DNA from: Clostridiales bacterium
GTDB lineage: Bacteria > Bacillota > Clostridia > Christensenellales > Aristaeellaceae
Assembly (NCBI GenBank): GCA_004556545.1
Contig: SFGO01000005.1
Coordinates: 1-64,000, forward strand
Direction: 5' to 3'
DNA length: 64,000 bases
Positions 7,970 through 16,442 of the stretch are shown one piece after another (position 1 is the first letter of the stretch; every line of letters begins with the position of its first letter). The position numbers and the translations under genes were made by a program. The notes under the pieces are model-generated. The model did not search any database. It was not told where the DNA came from and was given only the letters and a program-made list of their open reading frames with translations.

Positions 7970-9325
7970 ATGCAAAAGAGCTATTACGTCACCAAAACCC
8001 GGCTTCAACGTGCCGTGACGCTCGTATTGGCTTTTTCCTTTATCATCAGCCTATTCAGTTTTGTGCCTGCAAGCGTCGCGGCGGCAGAGGAAACCGCCAC
8101 GACCAACGCAAAGGTTCATCTGCGGAAATCCGCCGACAAGGAATCCACCTCCCTGCAAACCCTTCCCGAGGGAGAAGAAGTGACCCTTCTCAGTACCTCC
8201 GGAAGCTGGTACAAGGTGCGGTACGGCAAATACACCGGCTATGTGATGAAGCAGTATATCACCACCGGTTCCCACAGTCAGGTGACAAAGCAGTCCCAGA
8301 TCGACGCGCTGGGCGACGCTCCCGGAGCCATGCGCATCGGCGACAGCAACAGCGATGTGAAGAAGCTGCAGCAGGCGCTGAAAATTCTGGGTTACTACAC
8401 CGGCAAGCTGGATGGCGATTACGGCGACGGCACCACCAAGGCCGTGATGGAATATCAGGGCGACCACGATCTGCTGGCTGACGGCGTGGCCGGTAAGGAA
8501 ACGGTCAAGAGCATTTTCGGCAGCTGCGCCAAAACTTCGCTGAGCAAGGACACGACGACGGCCAGCACGAAGAGTTCTTCTTCCTCTGCTTCCAGCAGCA
8601 AAAGTTCTTCCGGCAAAAGCTATCCCGAGGTATCCAGCATTGAAGAAATCGGCTCCGCGCCCAAGCCCACCCGAGTTGGCGACAGCGGCACGGACGTTGT
8701 GAAGCTGCAGCAGGCGCTGAAGGTACTGGGCTATTACAACGGAACCATCGACGGCAGTTACGGCGAGGGCACGGAAAGCGCCGTTAAGCAGCTTCAGAAG
8801 AAGCGCTCCATGAAGGCGGACGGCATCGCGGGCGCGGCGACCATTCGGGTTCTGTTCGGCACGACGTCTTCCTCCAAGAGCAGCAGCTCGACCAATGTCA
8901 AAACCGAAGCCAAAAAGTACACGACCAAAACGCTGGACTGGTTTGAAGACAACGTGACCAAGGTCATCCCCAAAAACGCCAAGTTCACCATCAAGGATGT
9001 GAAAACCGGCAAAACTTTCGAGGCTGTCCGCTGGTCCGGATCCAATCACATGGATACCGAGCCCCGCACCTCTGAGGACACGGCCATCCTGAAAAGCATT
9101 TACGGAGGCTCCTGGAGCTGGAGACGGCGCGCCATTCTGATTCTGTACAACGGCAACGTGTATGCCGCATCCATGAACGGCATGCCCCACGGCACTTCCA
9201 CCATCGACAACGGCTTTGACGGTCACTTCTGCATTCACTTCAAGAACAGCATGACCCACGGCACCAAAAAGGTGGATGACGATCATCAGAAGGCCGTGAC
9301 CACGGCCAGCAAGGCGACGTGGTAA
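7970..9325 (+). CDS. Secreted SH3 / double peptidoglycan-binding protein with uncharacterised C-terminal domain
   Basis: This 451-residue protein starts at the ATG at 7970, behind AGGAGG; an in-frame TTG at 7952 overlaps that site and is not used. Residues 1-40 are a signal peptide. A bacterial SH3 domain follows (about 42-105: KVHLRKSADKESTSLQTLPEG). Then come two PG_binding_1 modules (about 120-185 and 230-300), each with the DSxxDVxKLQQALKxLGYY type motif, joined by Ser-rich linkers. The last 130 residues form a domain with the conserved-looking GHFCIHFKNSMTHGT. The Cys/His arrangement recalls a YkuD L,D-transpeptidase active site but does not match its consensus. It probably acts on or attaches to the cell wall; any enzymatic role is inference. 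Confidence 0.8.
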   Translation: MQKSYYVTKTRLQRAVTLVLAFSFIISLFSFVPASVAAAEETATTNAKVHLRKSADKESTSLQTLPEGEEVTLLSTSGSWYKVRYGKYTGYVMKQYITTGSHSQVTKQSQIDALGDAPGAMRIGDSNSDVKKLQQALKILGYYTGKLDGDYGDGTTKAVMEYQGDHDLLADGVAGKETVKSIFGSCAKTSLSKDTTTASTKSSSSSASSSKSSSGKSYPEVSSIEEIGSAPKPTRVGDSGTDVVKLQQALKVLGYYNGTIDGSYGEGTESAVKQLQKKRSMKADGIAGAATIRVLFGTTSSSKSSSSTNVKTEAKKYTTKTLDWFEDNVTKVIPKNAKFTIKDVKTGKTFEAVRWSGSNHMDTEPRTSEDTAILKSIYGGSWSWRRRAILILYNGNVYAASMNGMPHGTSTIDNGFDGHFCIHFKNSMTHGTKKVDDDHQKAVTTASKATW

Positions 9326-9351
9326 CAAAAGAGCCACAGGAGGGTACGCAC

Positions 9352-10119
9352 ATGGGCGACACCGGACGGCTGACGCTTCAGCCTATCGCGACCATTGAAA
9401 ATGATTTTCCGACCAAGTTTGGCGTACCAAGGCAAAGCGGGATCGTAGACGAACTACGATCCCGAATTGTCTTTCTGCCGGAATACCGTCAGGCGGAAGC
9501 CTTCCGCGGTCTGGAGGACTTTTCGCATCTCTGGCTGATCTGGGGTTTTTCGGAAGTGAAGCAGAAGCATTGGAGCGCCACTGTTCGGCCGCCCCGTTTG
9601 GGCGGGAACAAGCGCATGGGCGTTTTTGCCACCCGTTCCCCTTTTCGTCCCAACCCCATCGGCCTTTCCTGTGTCCGTCTGATGGAGGTATGCCGAGATG
9701 CTCAAACCGGCGGCGTTTCGCTGATCGTTTCCGGAGCCGACTTAATGAACGGCACGCCTATTTACGATATCAAGCCCTATCTCCCCTATGCGGACTGCAA
9801 GCCTGACGCGCTGGGCGGCTTTGCGGACGCGGTACGCCGGGATGAACTTGCCGTCGTTTTCCCGAAAGAGCTGCTTGGCATGGTTCCCGCCGAAAAGCAG
9901 GCTTCCCTGACGGCGATTCTGGCAAGCGATCCCCGTCCCCACTATCAGAATGACCCCCAGCGGGTCTACGGCTTTTTCTTCGCCGGATTGGAAATCAAGT
10001 TCCGCGTCTGCGAAAAGCAGTTGACGGTCTGTGACGTTCAGCCGGTCATGGCAGAAGGTTCAGCATATCCTCCTGATTGTTCACATCCACAAAGCTGTCC
10101 GGAACCTGACCAACAATAA
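9352..10119 (+). CDS. trmO: tRNA (N6-threonylcarbamoyladenosine-37) methyltransferase TrmO-type
   Basis: The 255-residue product belongs to the TrmO (formerly TsaA/YaeB) family, which uses S-adenosylmethionine to methylate t6A37 of some tRNAs. Family features are LQPIATIENDF near the N-terminus, FSHLWLIW, the RPPRLGG loop and FATRSPFRPNPIGLS. The ATG at 9352 follows CAGGAGGG; an upstream in-frame GTG at 9319 lacks a site. The last 24 codons overlap the end of the convergent yunB gene by 74 bp, and that tail (Pro, Ser, Cys and Gln-rich) looks non-conserved, as if an earlier stop codon was lost. A perfect 11-bp hairpin lies inside the coding region at 9438-9464. Confidence 0.88.
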   Translation: MGDTGRLTLQPIATIENDFPTKFGVPRQSGIVDELRSRIVFLPEYRQAEAFRGLEDFSHLWLIWGFSEVKQKHWSATVRPPRLGGNKRMGVFATRSPFRPNPIGLSCVRLMEVCRDAQTGGVSLIVSGADLMNGTPIYDIKPYLPYADCKPDALGGFADAVRRDELAVVFPKELLGMVPAEKQASLTAILASDPRPHYQNDPQRVYGFFFAGLEIKFRVCEKQLTVCDVQPVMAEGSAYPPDCSHPQSCPEPDQQ

Positions 10120-10699
10120 TGCTTTCCGCCAGCGGAAACGTATTTCTGACCTCTACGCGCTGAGAACCGTTTGGCAGAATCAGACTGACGGTGGCGCGCA
10201 GGGTCAGAAAAATTTTATGCCTTGTCTGGTTGATTCCGGCGGATTCAAAGGTGCTTTCAAAGCCGGTGCTGACCGCGCCGATGGGAATGATTCGCATTCG
10301 GATCCGCGGGCCGGTGCCAGCCAGAAATTTGATTCCCAGCGCCGATCCCAGCGGAACCGACACATTCTGGTTCTCAAGGCTGTTCAGCTCCTCCTTGGCT
10401 TTCAGAGCCGTTTCCGATGCAAGGCGGTTCATGGTTCCCGCTCTGGTTCGAAGCAAAGTGACACGACCCTCCGGGTCCAGCGTGGTTTCCACCAGACTGC
10501 CATAATCCAATCCTTCTCCAACGCATTCTCTGACCGCGCGATTGACCGTTTCGACTGCGATGGAATACGCCTGCGCATAGGACATATCCAACAAAGTCTG
10601 ACTTAAATTCTGTCCCAGCAAAATGATTCCGGCGGTTAAAAGAAGCAGCCCAAAGATCAGCGCCCGAAGCAGCCGTCCCCTTTTCTTGCCGCATTGCAT
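10046..10699 (-). CDS. yunB: Sporulation protein YunB
   Basis: The 217-residue protein has one N-terminal transmembrane helix (about 10-32) and the YunB-family body. Its features include NRAVRECV, LRTRAGTMNRLAS, PLGSALGIKFLAGTGPRI and the C-terminal FPLAESIIVGQVPDSF. In Bacillus subtilis yunB is a mother-cell sporulation gene needed for normal spore formation, so this gene supports an endospore-forming host. The ATG at 10699 has GGAGGAG upstream. It converges on trmO, with a 74-bp overlap of the two coding ends. Confidence 0.9.
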   Translation of the reverse strand: MQCGKKRGRLLRALIFGLLLLTAGIILLGQNLSQTLLDMSYAQAYSIAVETVNRAVRECVGEGLDYGSLVETTLDPEGRVTLLRTRAGTMNRLASETALKAKEELNSLENQNVSVPLGSALGIKFLAGTGPRIRMRIIPIGAVSTGFESTFESAGINQTRHKIFLTLRATVSLILPNGSQRVEVRNTFPLAESIIVGQVPDSFVDVNNQEDMLNLLP

Positions 10700-10785
10700 C
10701 GCTTATCTCCTCCCCCCAAAGCCATATGCGGGAAAATGGGAAGTATTACTTGTTACACTCCCGTATGGCGTCGCCGTGCAGGATA

Positions 10786-10794
10786 TGCTATAAT
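10786..10794 (+). promoter_or_regulatory. Extended -10 promoter of the PBP gene
   Basis: TGCTATAAT (TG at 10786-10787, TATAAT at 10789-10794) is a consensus extended -10 element. The sequence 17 bases upstream is a poor -35, so recognition would rely on the TGn motif. It lies about 65 bases before the TTG start at 10858. Confidence 0.55.
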
Positions 10795-10857
10795 ACAAAG
10801 GAAAATGGCAACATTCTTTGAAAGGCTGCCTACTTCATTTTCCCGGGAGGTGCTTTT

Positions 10858-13620
10858 TTGTTTCACACTCATGCTTCCAACGATCCTGCCCAGCAGATGC
10901 AGGATCCCTATACCCATACAGACGATCCGGCCTATCAGATGCCCGAAAACGATGATTCATCGCGGGAGGGTCGCAAAAAGTTCAGCATTTTCCGTCCGAG
11001 GCTTTCCAAGCCCAATCTTTTGATTTCCATCTGCGTCAACACTCTGCGGCTGTTTGCGCTGGTGATCGTTCTGGGCGGACTGGCGCTGGCCGGGGCGGTG
11101 ATGGGCATTGCCAAGGGCTATATGGAAACAGCCCCCAATCTGGATCTGGCGCTTTTGAGCGATCAGGACAAGACCTCCTTCCTGTACGATACGGAGGGCA
11201 ATGTGATCACCGACTACAAGGGAACGGAAAACCGCGTCATGGTCAGCATTGCCGCCATGCCGGAAAACCTCTGCAATGCCTTTGTCGCTGTGGAGGACGC
11301 CCGCTTTTACACCCATAACGGCATCGATGTGAAGCGAATCATCGGTTCCTTCGTCACCAATTTCACAACCGGCTCCCAACAGGGCGGCTCCACCATTACC
11401 CAGCAGCTAATCAAAAACACGGTGCTGAGCAGCGAGCAGAGCTACAAACGCAAAATTCAGGAAGCCTATCTGGCCATGCAGCTGGAAAGCCGCTATACCA
11501 AGGCACAGATTCTGGAATGCTACCTGAACACCATTTATCTGGGCGAAAACTATTACGGCGTGGAAGTGGCCGCTCAGGGTTACTTCGGCAAAAGCCTGAG
11601 TGAACTGACGCTGCGCGAATGCGCCATGCTGGCTGGACTGACCAACAATCCCTATTATTACAACCCCCGCCGGAATTTCTATATCCGTCAGTCTGAAACC
11701 ACGGATTATCGGAAGCTGACCAACAACCGTACCGACTACGTGCTGCGCTGCATGTATGAAAACGAATTCATCACGCAGGCCCAGTATCAGGAAGCGCTGA
11801 ACACCGCTACGGCCAACGTGCTGGAAACCTCCACCACCGAAGGCGACGGCATGTATCAGTACGCGCATTATGTCGAATACGCAGTTTCCGATATTGTCGA
11901 CTGCTTCCTGAAGCTGAACAATCTGGAAGACACCAGCGAAAACCGCGCCAAGATGGAAAACGAGCTGCGCACGGGCGGTTATCGGGTCACGCTGGCCATC
12001 GACACCGAGATTCAGGAAATCGTGGAGGATACGCTGGATACCTGGACCAGCTGGCCTTCCCTGCGGGATCCCAGCGACAAGGTCTACCGTACCCGGAACA
12101 ATGACGGCACTTATACGGAGATTGAACAGCCGCAGGCCGCCGCCGTGGTGCTGGATTACCGCACCGGCGAGCTGAAGGCCATCGTCGGCAGCCGTCACCG
12201 GCCCACGCAGCGCAAAACGCTGAACCGGGCCGTCAATATGAAGATGCCCATCGGCTCCACCATCAAGCCCATTGCGGTTTACGCCCCGGCCATCGAACTG
12301 GGCGCTTCCCCTGCCAGCGTGGTGTACAACATGCCCATCCCCATCAAGGGCTGGACCGGTTCTGACGGCAAGGACACCTGGCCCCGGAACTACAACACCG
12401 GCAGCTACGCCGGGCCGGAGACCCTGCGCAATGCCATTCGAAAGAGCAACAACGTTTCCGCCGCCCAAACGCTGATGACCATGGTCGGCGTAGACCGTTC
12501 GGTGGACTTCCTGCTCCGCATGGGCGTGGACAGCGATCACATTGACGCAACGCCCTATGGCCTTTCTCTGGGTTCCAGCGGCATTACGCCCTTGCAGCTG
12601 ACCGTCGCCTACGGCGTACTGGCCAACGCGGGCGTATACCAGCAGCCCATCAGCTTTTTGGGCATTTCGGACAGCGACGGCAACGTGGTCTATGACAGCC
12701 ACGCCCAGCAGGAGCGCCGTCAGGTTTTCCGGCCCTCTACCGCATGGATGACCGTAGATATGATGAAGGGCGTCATTTCCAACGGAACGGGCAGCGCCGC
12801 CAAGATCAAAGGCCAGACGGTGGCGGGAAAAACCGGCACCAACTCCGACCAGCGCGGCGTTACCTTCTCCGGCATGACCGGCTGGTATGTTTCCGCCATC
12901 TGGGTAGGCCACGACAACTACAAGCCCCTGAGTTCCAAATCCACCGGCAACGGTTCCGCCGCCCCCATCTGGCAGAGCTACATGAGCAAGATCCATCAGG
13001 CCAAGGGGCTGAGCGACCGGGATATTATCGAGGCCACGCCGGATCAGCTGGGCATCGTCTCGGCCACCACCTGCGCCGTCAGCGGCCAGCTGGCCACCGA
13101 CGCCTGCCGGAACGACAGCATGGGCTACGGAACCGTGACCGACTACTGGTATGAGCCCACCGTGCCTACCGTTTATTGTCAGATGCATCAATCCATGACG
13201 GTATGCGCCGATACCGGCATGCTGGCCACCGAATACTGCCCCCATACCACGGTCAAGGGTGTGGTGGTGATTCCCAACGGCCACCCGCTCAGCGATTATG
13301 TCAACGACCCGGAGTACGGGCCTGTGATCGCCGAATATCTGGGAACCGCCAGCGATTACAACTACTGCACGCTGCATCAGGACGGCTATTCCGTCGATAA
13401 CGGAGGCTACGGTTATAACGGCGATCTGGTCTCCGATGCGCAGCAGCTGCTCCAGACGGCCTACGACTTCATGAGCCAGCTGGATGCGTCGTCCGCTCAT
13501 TACCAGAACATTCAGGCAGCCGCCTCCAATCTGGAAAATCTGCTGGCCGCGGGCGGAGCCAGCACGGCGGACATCGCGAACGCCATGGCTCAGATCACCC
13601 AGGCAATGGCCGGTTTCTAA
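10858..13620 (+). CDS. Class A penicillin-binding protein (bifunctional transglycosylase/transpeptidase)
   Basis: This 920-residue protein polymerises and cross-links peptidoglycan. A Gln/Asp-rich cytoplasmic tail (1-52) is followed by a transmembrane helix (about 53-83). The GT51 transglycosylase domain has the EDARFYTHNGID motif with its catalytic Glu near residue 145, and GGSTITQQLIKN. The transpeptidase domain has all three penicillin-binding motifs: STIK (catalytic Ser467, Lys470), SNN (530-532) and KTGT (658-661). The C-terminus contains several Cys pairs and an Ala/Gln-rich end. The start codon is TTG at 10858, with GGGAGGTGC upstream; no ATG has a comparable site. It is monocistronic or leads into the small gene at 13708. 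Confidence 0.93.
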   Translation: MFHTHASNDPAQQMQDPYTHTDDPAYQMPENDDSSREGRKKFSIFRPRLSKPNLLISICVNTLRLFALVIVLGGLALAGAVMGIAKGYMETAPNLDLALLSDQDKTSFLYDTEGNVITDYKGTENRVMVSIAAMPENLCNAFVAVEDARFYTHNGIDVKRIIGSFVTNFTTGSQQGGSTITQQLIKNTVLSSEQSYKRKIQEAYLAMQLESRYTKAQILECYLNTIYLGENYYGVEVAAQGYFGKSLSELTLRECAMLAGLTNNPYYYNPRRNFYIRQSETTDYRKLTNNRTDYVLRCMYENEFITQAQYQEALNTATANVLETSTTEGDGMYQYAHYVEYAVSDIVDCFLKLNNLEDTSENRAKMENELRTGGYRVTLAIDTEIQEIVEDTLDTWTSWPSLRDPSDKVYRTRNNDGTYTEIEQPQAAAVVLDYRTGELKAIVGSRHRPTQRKTLNRAVNMKMPIGSTIKPIAVYAPAIELGASPASVVYNMPIPIKGWTGSDGKDTWPRNYNTGSYAGPETLRNAIRKSNNVSAAQTLMTMVGVDRSVDFLLRMGVDSDHIDATPYGLSLGSSGITPLQLTVAYGVLANAGVYQQPISFLGISDSDGNVVYDSHAQQERRQVFRPSTAWMTVDMMKGVISNGTGSAAKIKGQTVAGKTGTNSDQRGVTFSGMTGWYVSAIWVGHDNYKPLSSKSTGNGSAAPIWQSYMSKIHQAKGLSDRDIIEATPDQLGIVSATTCAVSGQLATDACRNDSMGYGTVTDYWYEPTVPTVYCQMHQSMTVCADTGMLATEYCPHTTVKGVVVIPNGHPLSDYVNDPEYGPVIAEYLGTASDYNYCTLHQDGYSVDNGGYGYNGDLVSDAQQLLQTAYDFMSQLDASSAHYQNIQAAASNLENLLAAGGASTADIANAMAQITQAMAGF

Positions 13621-13649
13621 TCCGGCTTGTCGAAATCAGAACTCTTTTT

Positions 13650-13698
13650 CCTCCTTCGCATAGGATGCAGCAGTTACGCTCATCGGAAGCGAAGGAGG
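13650..13698 (+). promoter_or_regulatory. Inverted repeat that could hide the ribosome binding site of the next gene
   Basis: CCTCCTTCGC (13650-13659) and GCGAAGGAGG (13689-13698) are perfect 10-bp complements around a 29-base loop. The right arm contains the whole Shine-Dalgarno sequence of the gene starting at 13708. In a transcript reading through from the PBP gene the stem would block translation initiation unless opened. Confidence 0.5.
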
Positions 13699-13707
13699 TT
13701 TTGATTG

Positions 13708-14061
13708 ATGAAGACGCAGGTTTCTCCATTCGCCGCGCTGACCGGGGAGGAAAAGCAGCTGAAGTGGCTGGAATATCAGAGCATTCGTCTGCCCTACACG
13801 GAAACGGCGGTCGAAAAGCCGGAAGCTCCCGCACCGGCTGCTTCCGCCGAAGAACCCCGGCAGAGCAGAGAAACAGAAACGCCGTCCGTTCCCGCCCGGC
13901 AGGCGCCGGAGAAACAGACGGCAAGGATTTCCGGCCCTTCCATCTCTTATTCTGATTTTCAAAAGACCCGTCACCAGCAGTATGACGCCGTCATCGCGCG
14001 AATGAAGCAGGCGGAACGTCAGGCCGTCCGTTATCATCCGCTACCCCATGCGCCGCAGTAA
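13708..14061 (+). CDS. Small hydrophilic hypothetical protein
   Basis: This encodes a 117-residue protein that I do not recognise. It has no signal peptide or membrane segment, a Pro/Ala/Glu-rich middle (about 38-75) and a basic C-terminus (RHQQYDAVIARMKQAERQAV). The ATG at 13708 is nine bases from AAGGAGG; a TTG at 13705 is an alternative three bases upstream. It follows the PBP gene by 87 bp and overlaps the convergent glycosyltransferase by 21 bp. The good ribosome binding site argues that it is real; homology is untested. Confidence 0.6.
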   Translation: MKTQVSPFAALTGEEKQLKWLEYQSIRLPYTETAVEKPEAPAPAASAEEPRQSRETETPSVPARQAPEKQTARISGPSISYSDFQKTRHQQYDAVIARMKQAERQAVRYHPLPHAPQ

Positions 14062-15237
14062 CGCAAGCAGCGTTTCGCATTGCGCCTTGGGATTCTTATG
14101 CTTCAGCACATACTCGCGCCCGCTGCGGCCCCGCGCTTCGCGCTCCGCAGCGGGTATTTTCATCCATTCCCGCACGGCCTGACGAATGCCGTCCGCTCCG
14201 GGAGCCTGAATATAGACCAAGCATTGACCATATTCTTCCGGAATGCCCTCCAGCGCATAGCAAAGCGTCGGGCGGCCTGAACGCAGGTATTCCAGCGTTT
14301 TGCTGGGAAAGGAATACCGGGTATACAGTCCAGCCGGGGAACGCGGGTTGATCAGCGCGGCAGCGCGGCTTTGCAGAGAAAGGGCTTCTTCCTGAGAAAC
14401 GAACCCAAAATAACGGATATTGGGGTGTTTTTCAGCGCTGCGGCGCACCTCGTCCTCCATATCGCCCCGGCCGCACAGCCAAAGCTGCATTTCCGGCATC
14501 TGCTCAAAGGCTTGAAGCAGCTCGCCGATCCCCAGTTCCCGATTCAGGGTGCCAGTATACAGCACGGCGTTCTCCGTCTTCTGCGCTTTGGGCGGAAGCT
14601 CGTTTTCCTGAATCAGGCCCTCGATGACCACGGAAGGTTTCTCTCCTACCGGCAAAATCTCGCGCATGGGCTCTGTCAGCAGCACGTAGCCGTCAAACAC
14701 GCTGGACAAACGCAGCTTTTTCCGGCCCAGCGCGTACTCGATTGTTTTCATCAATCCCCTGCGATAGGAAGCCAGCCCCCACTGATTGGGCAGATCGGTC
14801 ACAATCACGGCTGCTTTCAAATCGGGAAAGCGGCGTTTAGCCCGTCGAATGGCCTTCATATACGGCTCATAGATCGTATAGACCAGCAGCGTCCGATTGG
14901 CCGCGCTTTGCTTCGCCCAGCGAAGAATTTCTCCTGTCGCGCCCCATTCCCGGAATTTTTGTTTGAACCACGGAAGGTTCAGCCCCGGCAGCTCGCGGAT
15001 ACCGCCCTGGCGTTTTCCGCCGTGCAGCCACAGCTTCCGATAGCGGAAGGGGAAAACGCCCACCGGCAGCGAATTAACGACGTCCAGCCGTTCGTCCGCC
15101 CGCAGATTTTCCCGGATGCCCTGAAGAAAGGCGCGCTGATAATTATCGATCTGGTTCTGCAGTCCATCTCGGGAAGCGGCGGCGGTCTGGGCTTTGGTTT
15201 CCTCCGGGTACAGCAGGGTCAAGAACAAAACATTCAT
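14041..15237 (-). CDS. Glycosyltransferase, GT4-like
   Basis: The 398-residue protein looks like a GT-B fold glycosyltransferase. It has an N-terminal half with LLVYTIYEPYMKAIRR and a C-terminal nucleotide-sugar half with VLYTGTLNRELGIGELLQAF (about 225-245) and the family-typical PSKTLEYLRSGRPTLCY (about 320-337). The ATG at 15237 overlaps the preceding gene in an ATGA arrangement and has AAGGAG upstream; a TTG two codons earlier is less likely. It is the last of three linked glycosyltransferases, presumably for an exopolysaccharide or wall glycan. Donor and acceptor are unknown. A perfect 10-bp inverted repeat lies in the coding sequence at 14119-14154. Confidence 0.8.
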   Translation of the reverse strand: MNVLFLTLLYPEETKAQTAAASRDGLQNQIDNYQRAFLQGIRENLRADERLDVVNSLPVGVFPFRYRKLWLHGGKRQGGIRELPGLNLPWFKQKFREWGATGEILRWAKQSAANRTLLVYTIYEPYMKAIRRAKRRFPDLKAAVIVTDLPNQWGLASYRRGLMKTIEYALGRKKLRLSSVFDGYVLLTEPMREILPVGEKPSVVIEGLIQENELPPKAQKTENAVLYTGTLNRELGIGELLQAFEQMPEMQLWLCGRGDMEDEVRRSAEKHPNIRYFGFVSQEEALSLQSRAAALINPRSPAGLYTRYSFPSKTLEYLRSGRPTLCYALEGIPEEYGQCLVYIQAPGADGIRQAVREWMKIPAAEREARGRSGREYVLKHKNPKAQCETLLALLRRMG

Positions 15238-16442
15238 GAACAAAGCTCCTTATAGAGAGCGACATATTGCTCAAAGGTTTTTCGGGAATCAAACGCCGCT
15301 GCCCGGCGAAGGCAGTTGGCCTTCATCCGTTCCTTCTCACTGTCGAACATCCGATGAATCCCGTCGCAAAGTCCCTGCACGTCTCCCTGCGGAACCACGA
15401 CGCCGCAGCTTTCATCCACTGCCTCCGGGCATCCGCCAGTACGGAAGACAACTACCGGCGTACCGCAGGCCAGCGCCTCCAGATTGACCATGGGCATGTT
15501 GTCCTCCAGCGTGGGATTGACCAGGCAATCCGCCGTCGTGTACCACTGCGCCAGTTCTTCCGGGCTGGAAGTATGCTCGATGCCCAGAATCGATGCAGGA
15601 AGTGTGCTGATTTGTTCTTTGGTCAAACCGACGGCCACCACCCGCTCGTCAGGGTCCATTTTCTGTGCCGCCTCCAGCAGATATTTCAGTCCCTTGCGCT
15701 CATCCCAATCCGACGCAACCGCCAGCGCCACTTTTTTTCCCGTCAGGCCGTATTTCTCGCGCAGGCTGCCCGTTCTGGGATAGAAGGTCTGAAGATCCAC
15801 GCCGTTATAGATTCGCCGGACAGGCTTATCCGCCAGAAACGACTGGCTCAGAGGAATTTTCATCCATTCACAGGGCGCAACCATCGTCAGATGGGGCAAA
15901 GCGGCAAACAGCCGCTTCTTCATTTCATAGTTTTGCCTGGAGCGGTCGATTCCCACACAGGCGGGATAACTGTGCTGCTGCGGACAGTGTTCGCAGCCGG
16001 TTTTCCATTTTTCACATCGAGCGTAATCAAAATACGCGCAATGCCCCGTAAACGGCCAGCAGTCATGCAGCGTCCATACGATGGGAATCTGCTTGCGGGC
16101 CAGATAATCGCAAAGCGACGGTAAATGCAGATAGCAGCCGTGCAAATTGTGAAAATGAACCAGATCCGGCTGAAAACGTTCCAGTTCCCCAATCAGGGTC
16201 TTTGTTCCGAAATAGCAGCCCCGTCCCTCAAAATCCAGCAGCTTCCGGAGCTGGCTGCAAACCTTCCGTTCCGCTGTTGTTCCAATCCGAAAGGCATACG
16301 GCTGCGCTTCTTTGGGCGGCTGTCCCGCTCCATAGCCGATTCGACACTGTCCGCCGTTTTGTTCCACCAGCCGGGCGATTTCCAGGGCAATACGGCCGGT
16401 GCTTTTTTCGCCGCAAAAGGTATTGAGCTGAAAGACCCGCAT
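15234..16442 (-). CDS. Glycosyltransferase, WcaC-like GT4
   Basis: This 402-residue protein resembles the GT4 colanic-acid-type glycosyltransferases. It has the N-terminal VFQLNTFCGEKSTGRIALEI, the Cys-containing HDCWPFTGHCAYFDYARC (about 125-142), and the C-terminal HTSSPEELAQWYTTADCLVNPT with the nucleotide-sugar-binding EALACGTPVVVF. The start is the ATG at 16442, which shares one base with the TGA stop of the preceding gene (TGATG), a translational-coupling arrangement. The next gene downstream again overlaps by ATGA. It probably builds a surface polysaccharide together with its two neighbours; specificity is not readable. Confidence 0.85.
   Translation of the reverse strand: MRVFQLNTFCGEKSTGRIALEIARLVEQNGGQCRIGYGAGQPPKEAQPYAFRIGTTAERKVCSQLRKLLDFEGRGCYFGTKTLIGELERFQPDLVHFHNLHGCYLHLPSLCDYLARKQIPIVWTLHDCWPFTGHCAYFDYARCEKWKTGCEHCPQQHSYPACVGIDRSRQNYEMKKRLFAALPHLTMVAPCEWMKIPLSQSFLADKPVRRIYNGVDLQTFYPRTGSLREKYGLTGKKVALAVASDWDERKGLKYLLEAAQKMDPDERVVAVGLTKEQISTLPASILGIEHTSSPEELAQWYTTADCLVNPTLEDNMPMVNLEALACGTPVVVFRTGGCPEAVDESCGVVVPQGDVQGLCDGIHRMFDSEKERMKANCLRRAAAFDSRKTFEQYVALYKELCS

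Noticed and set aside
13636..14037. Minus-strand frame opposite the small protein gene at 13708
   Set aside because: It has no ribosome binding site, and the plus-strand frame has a strong one.
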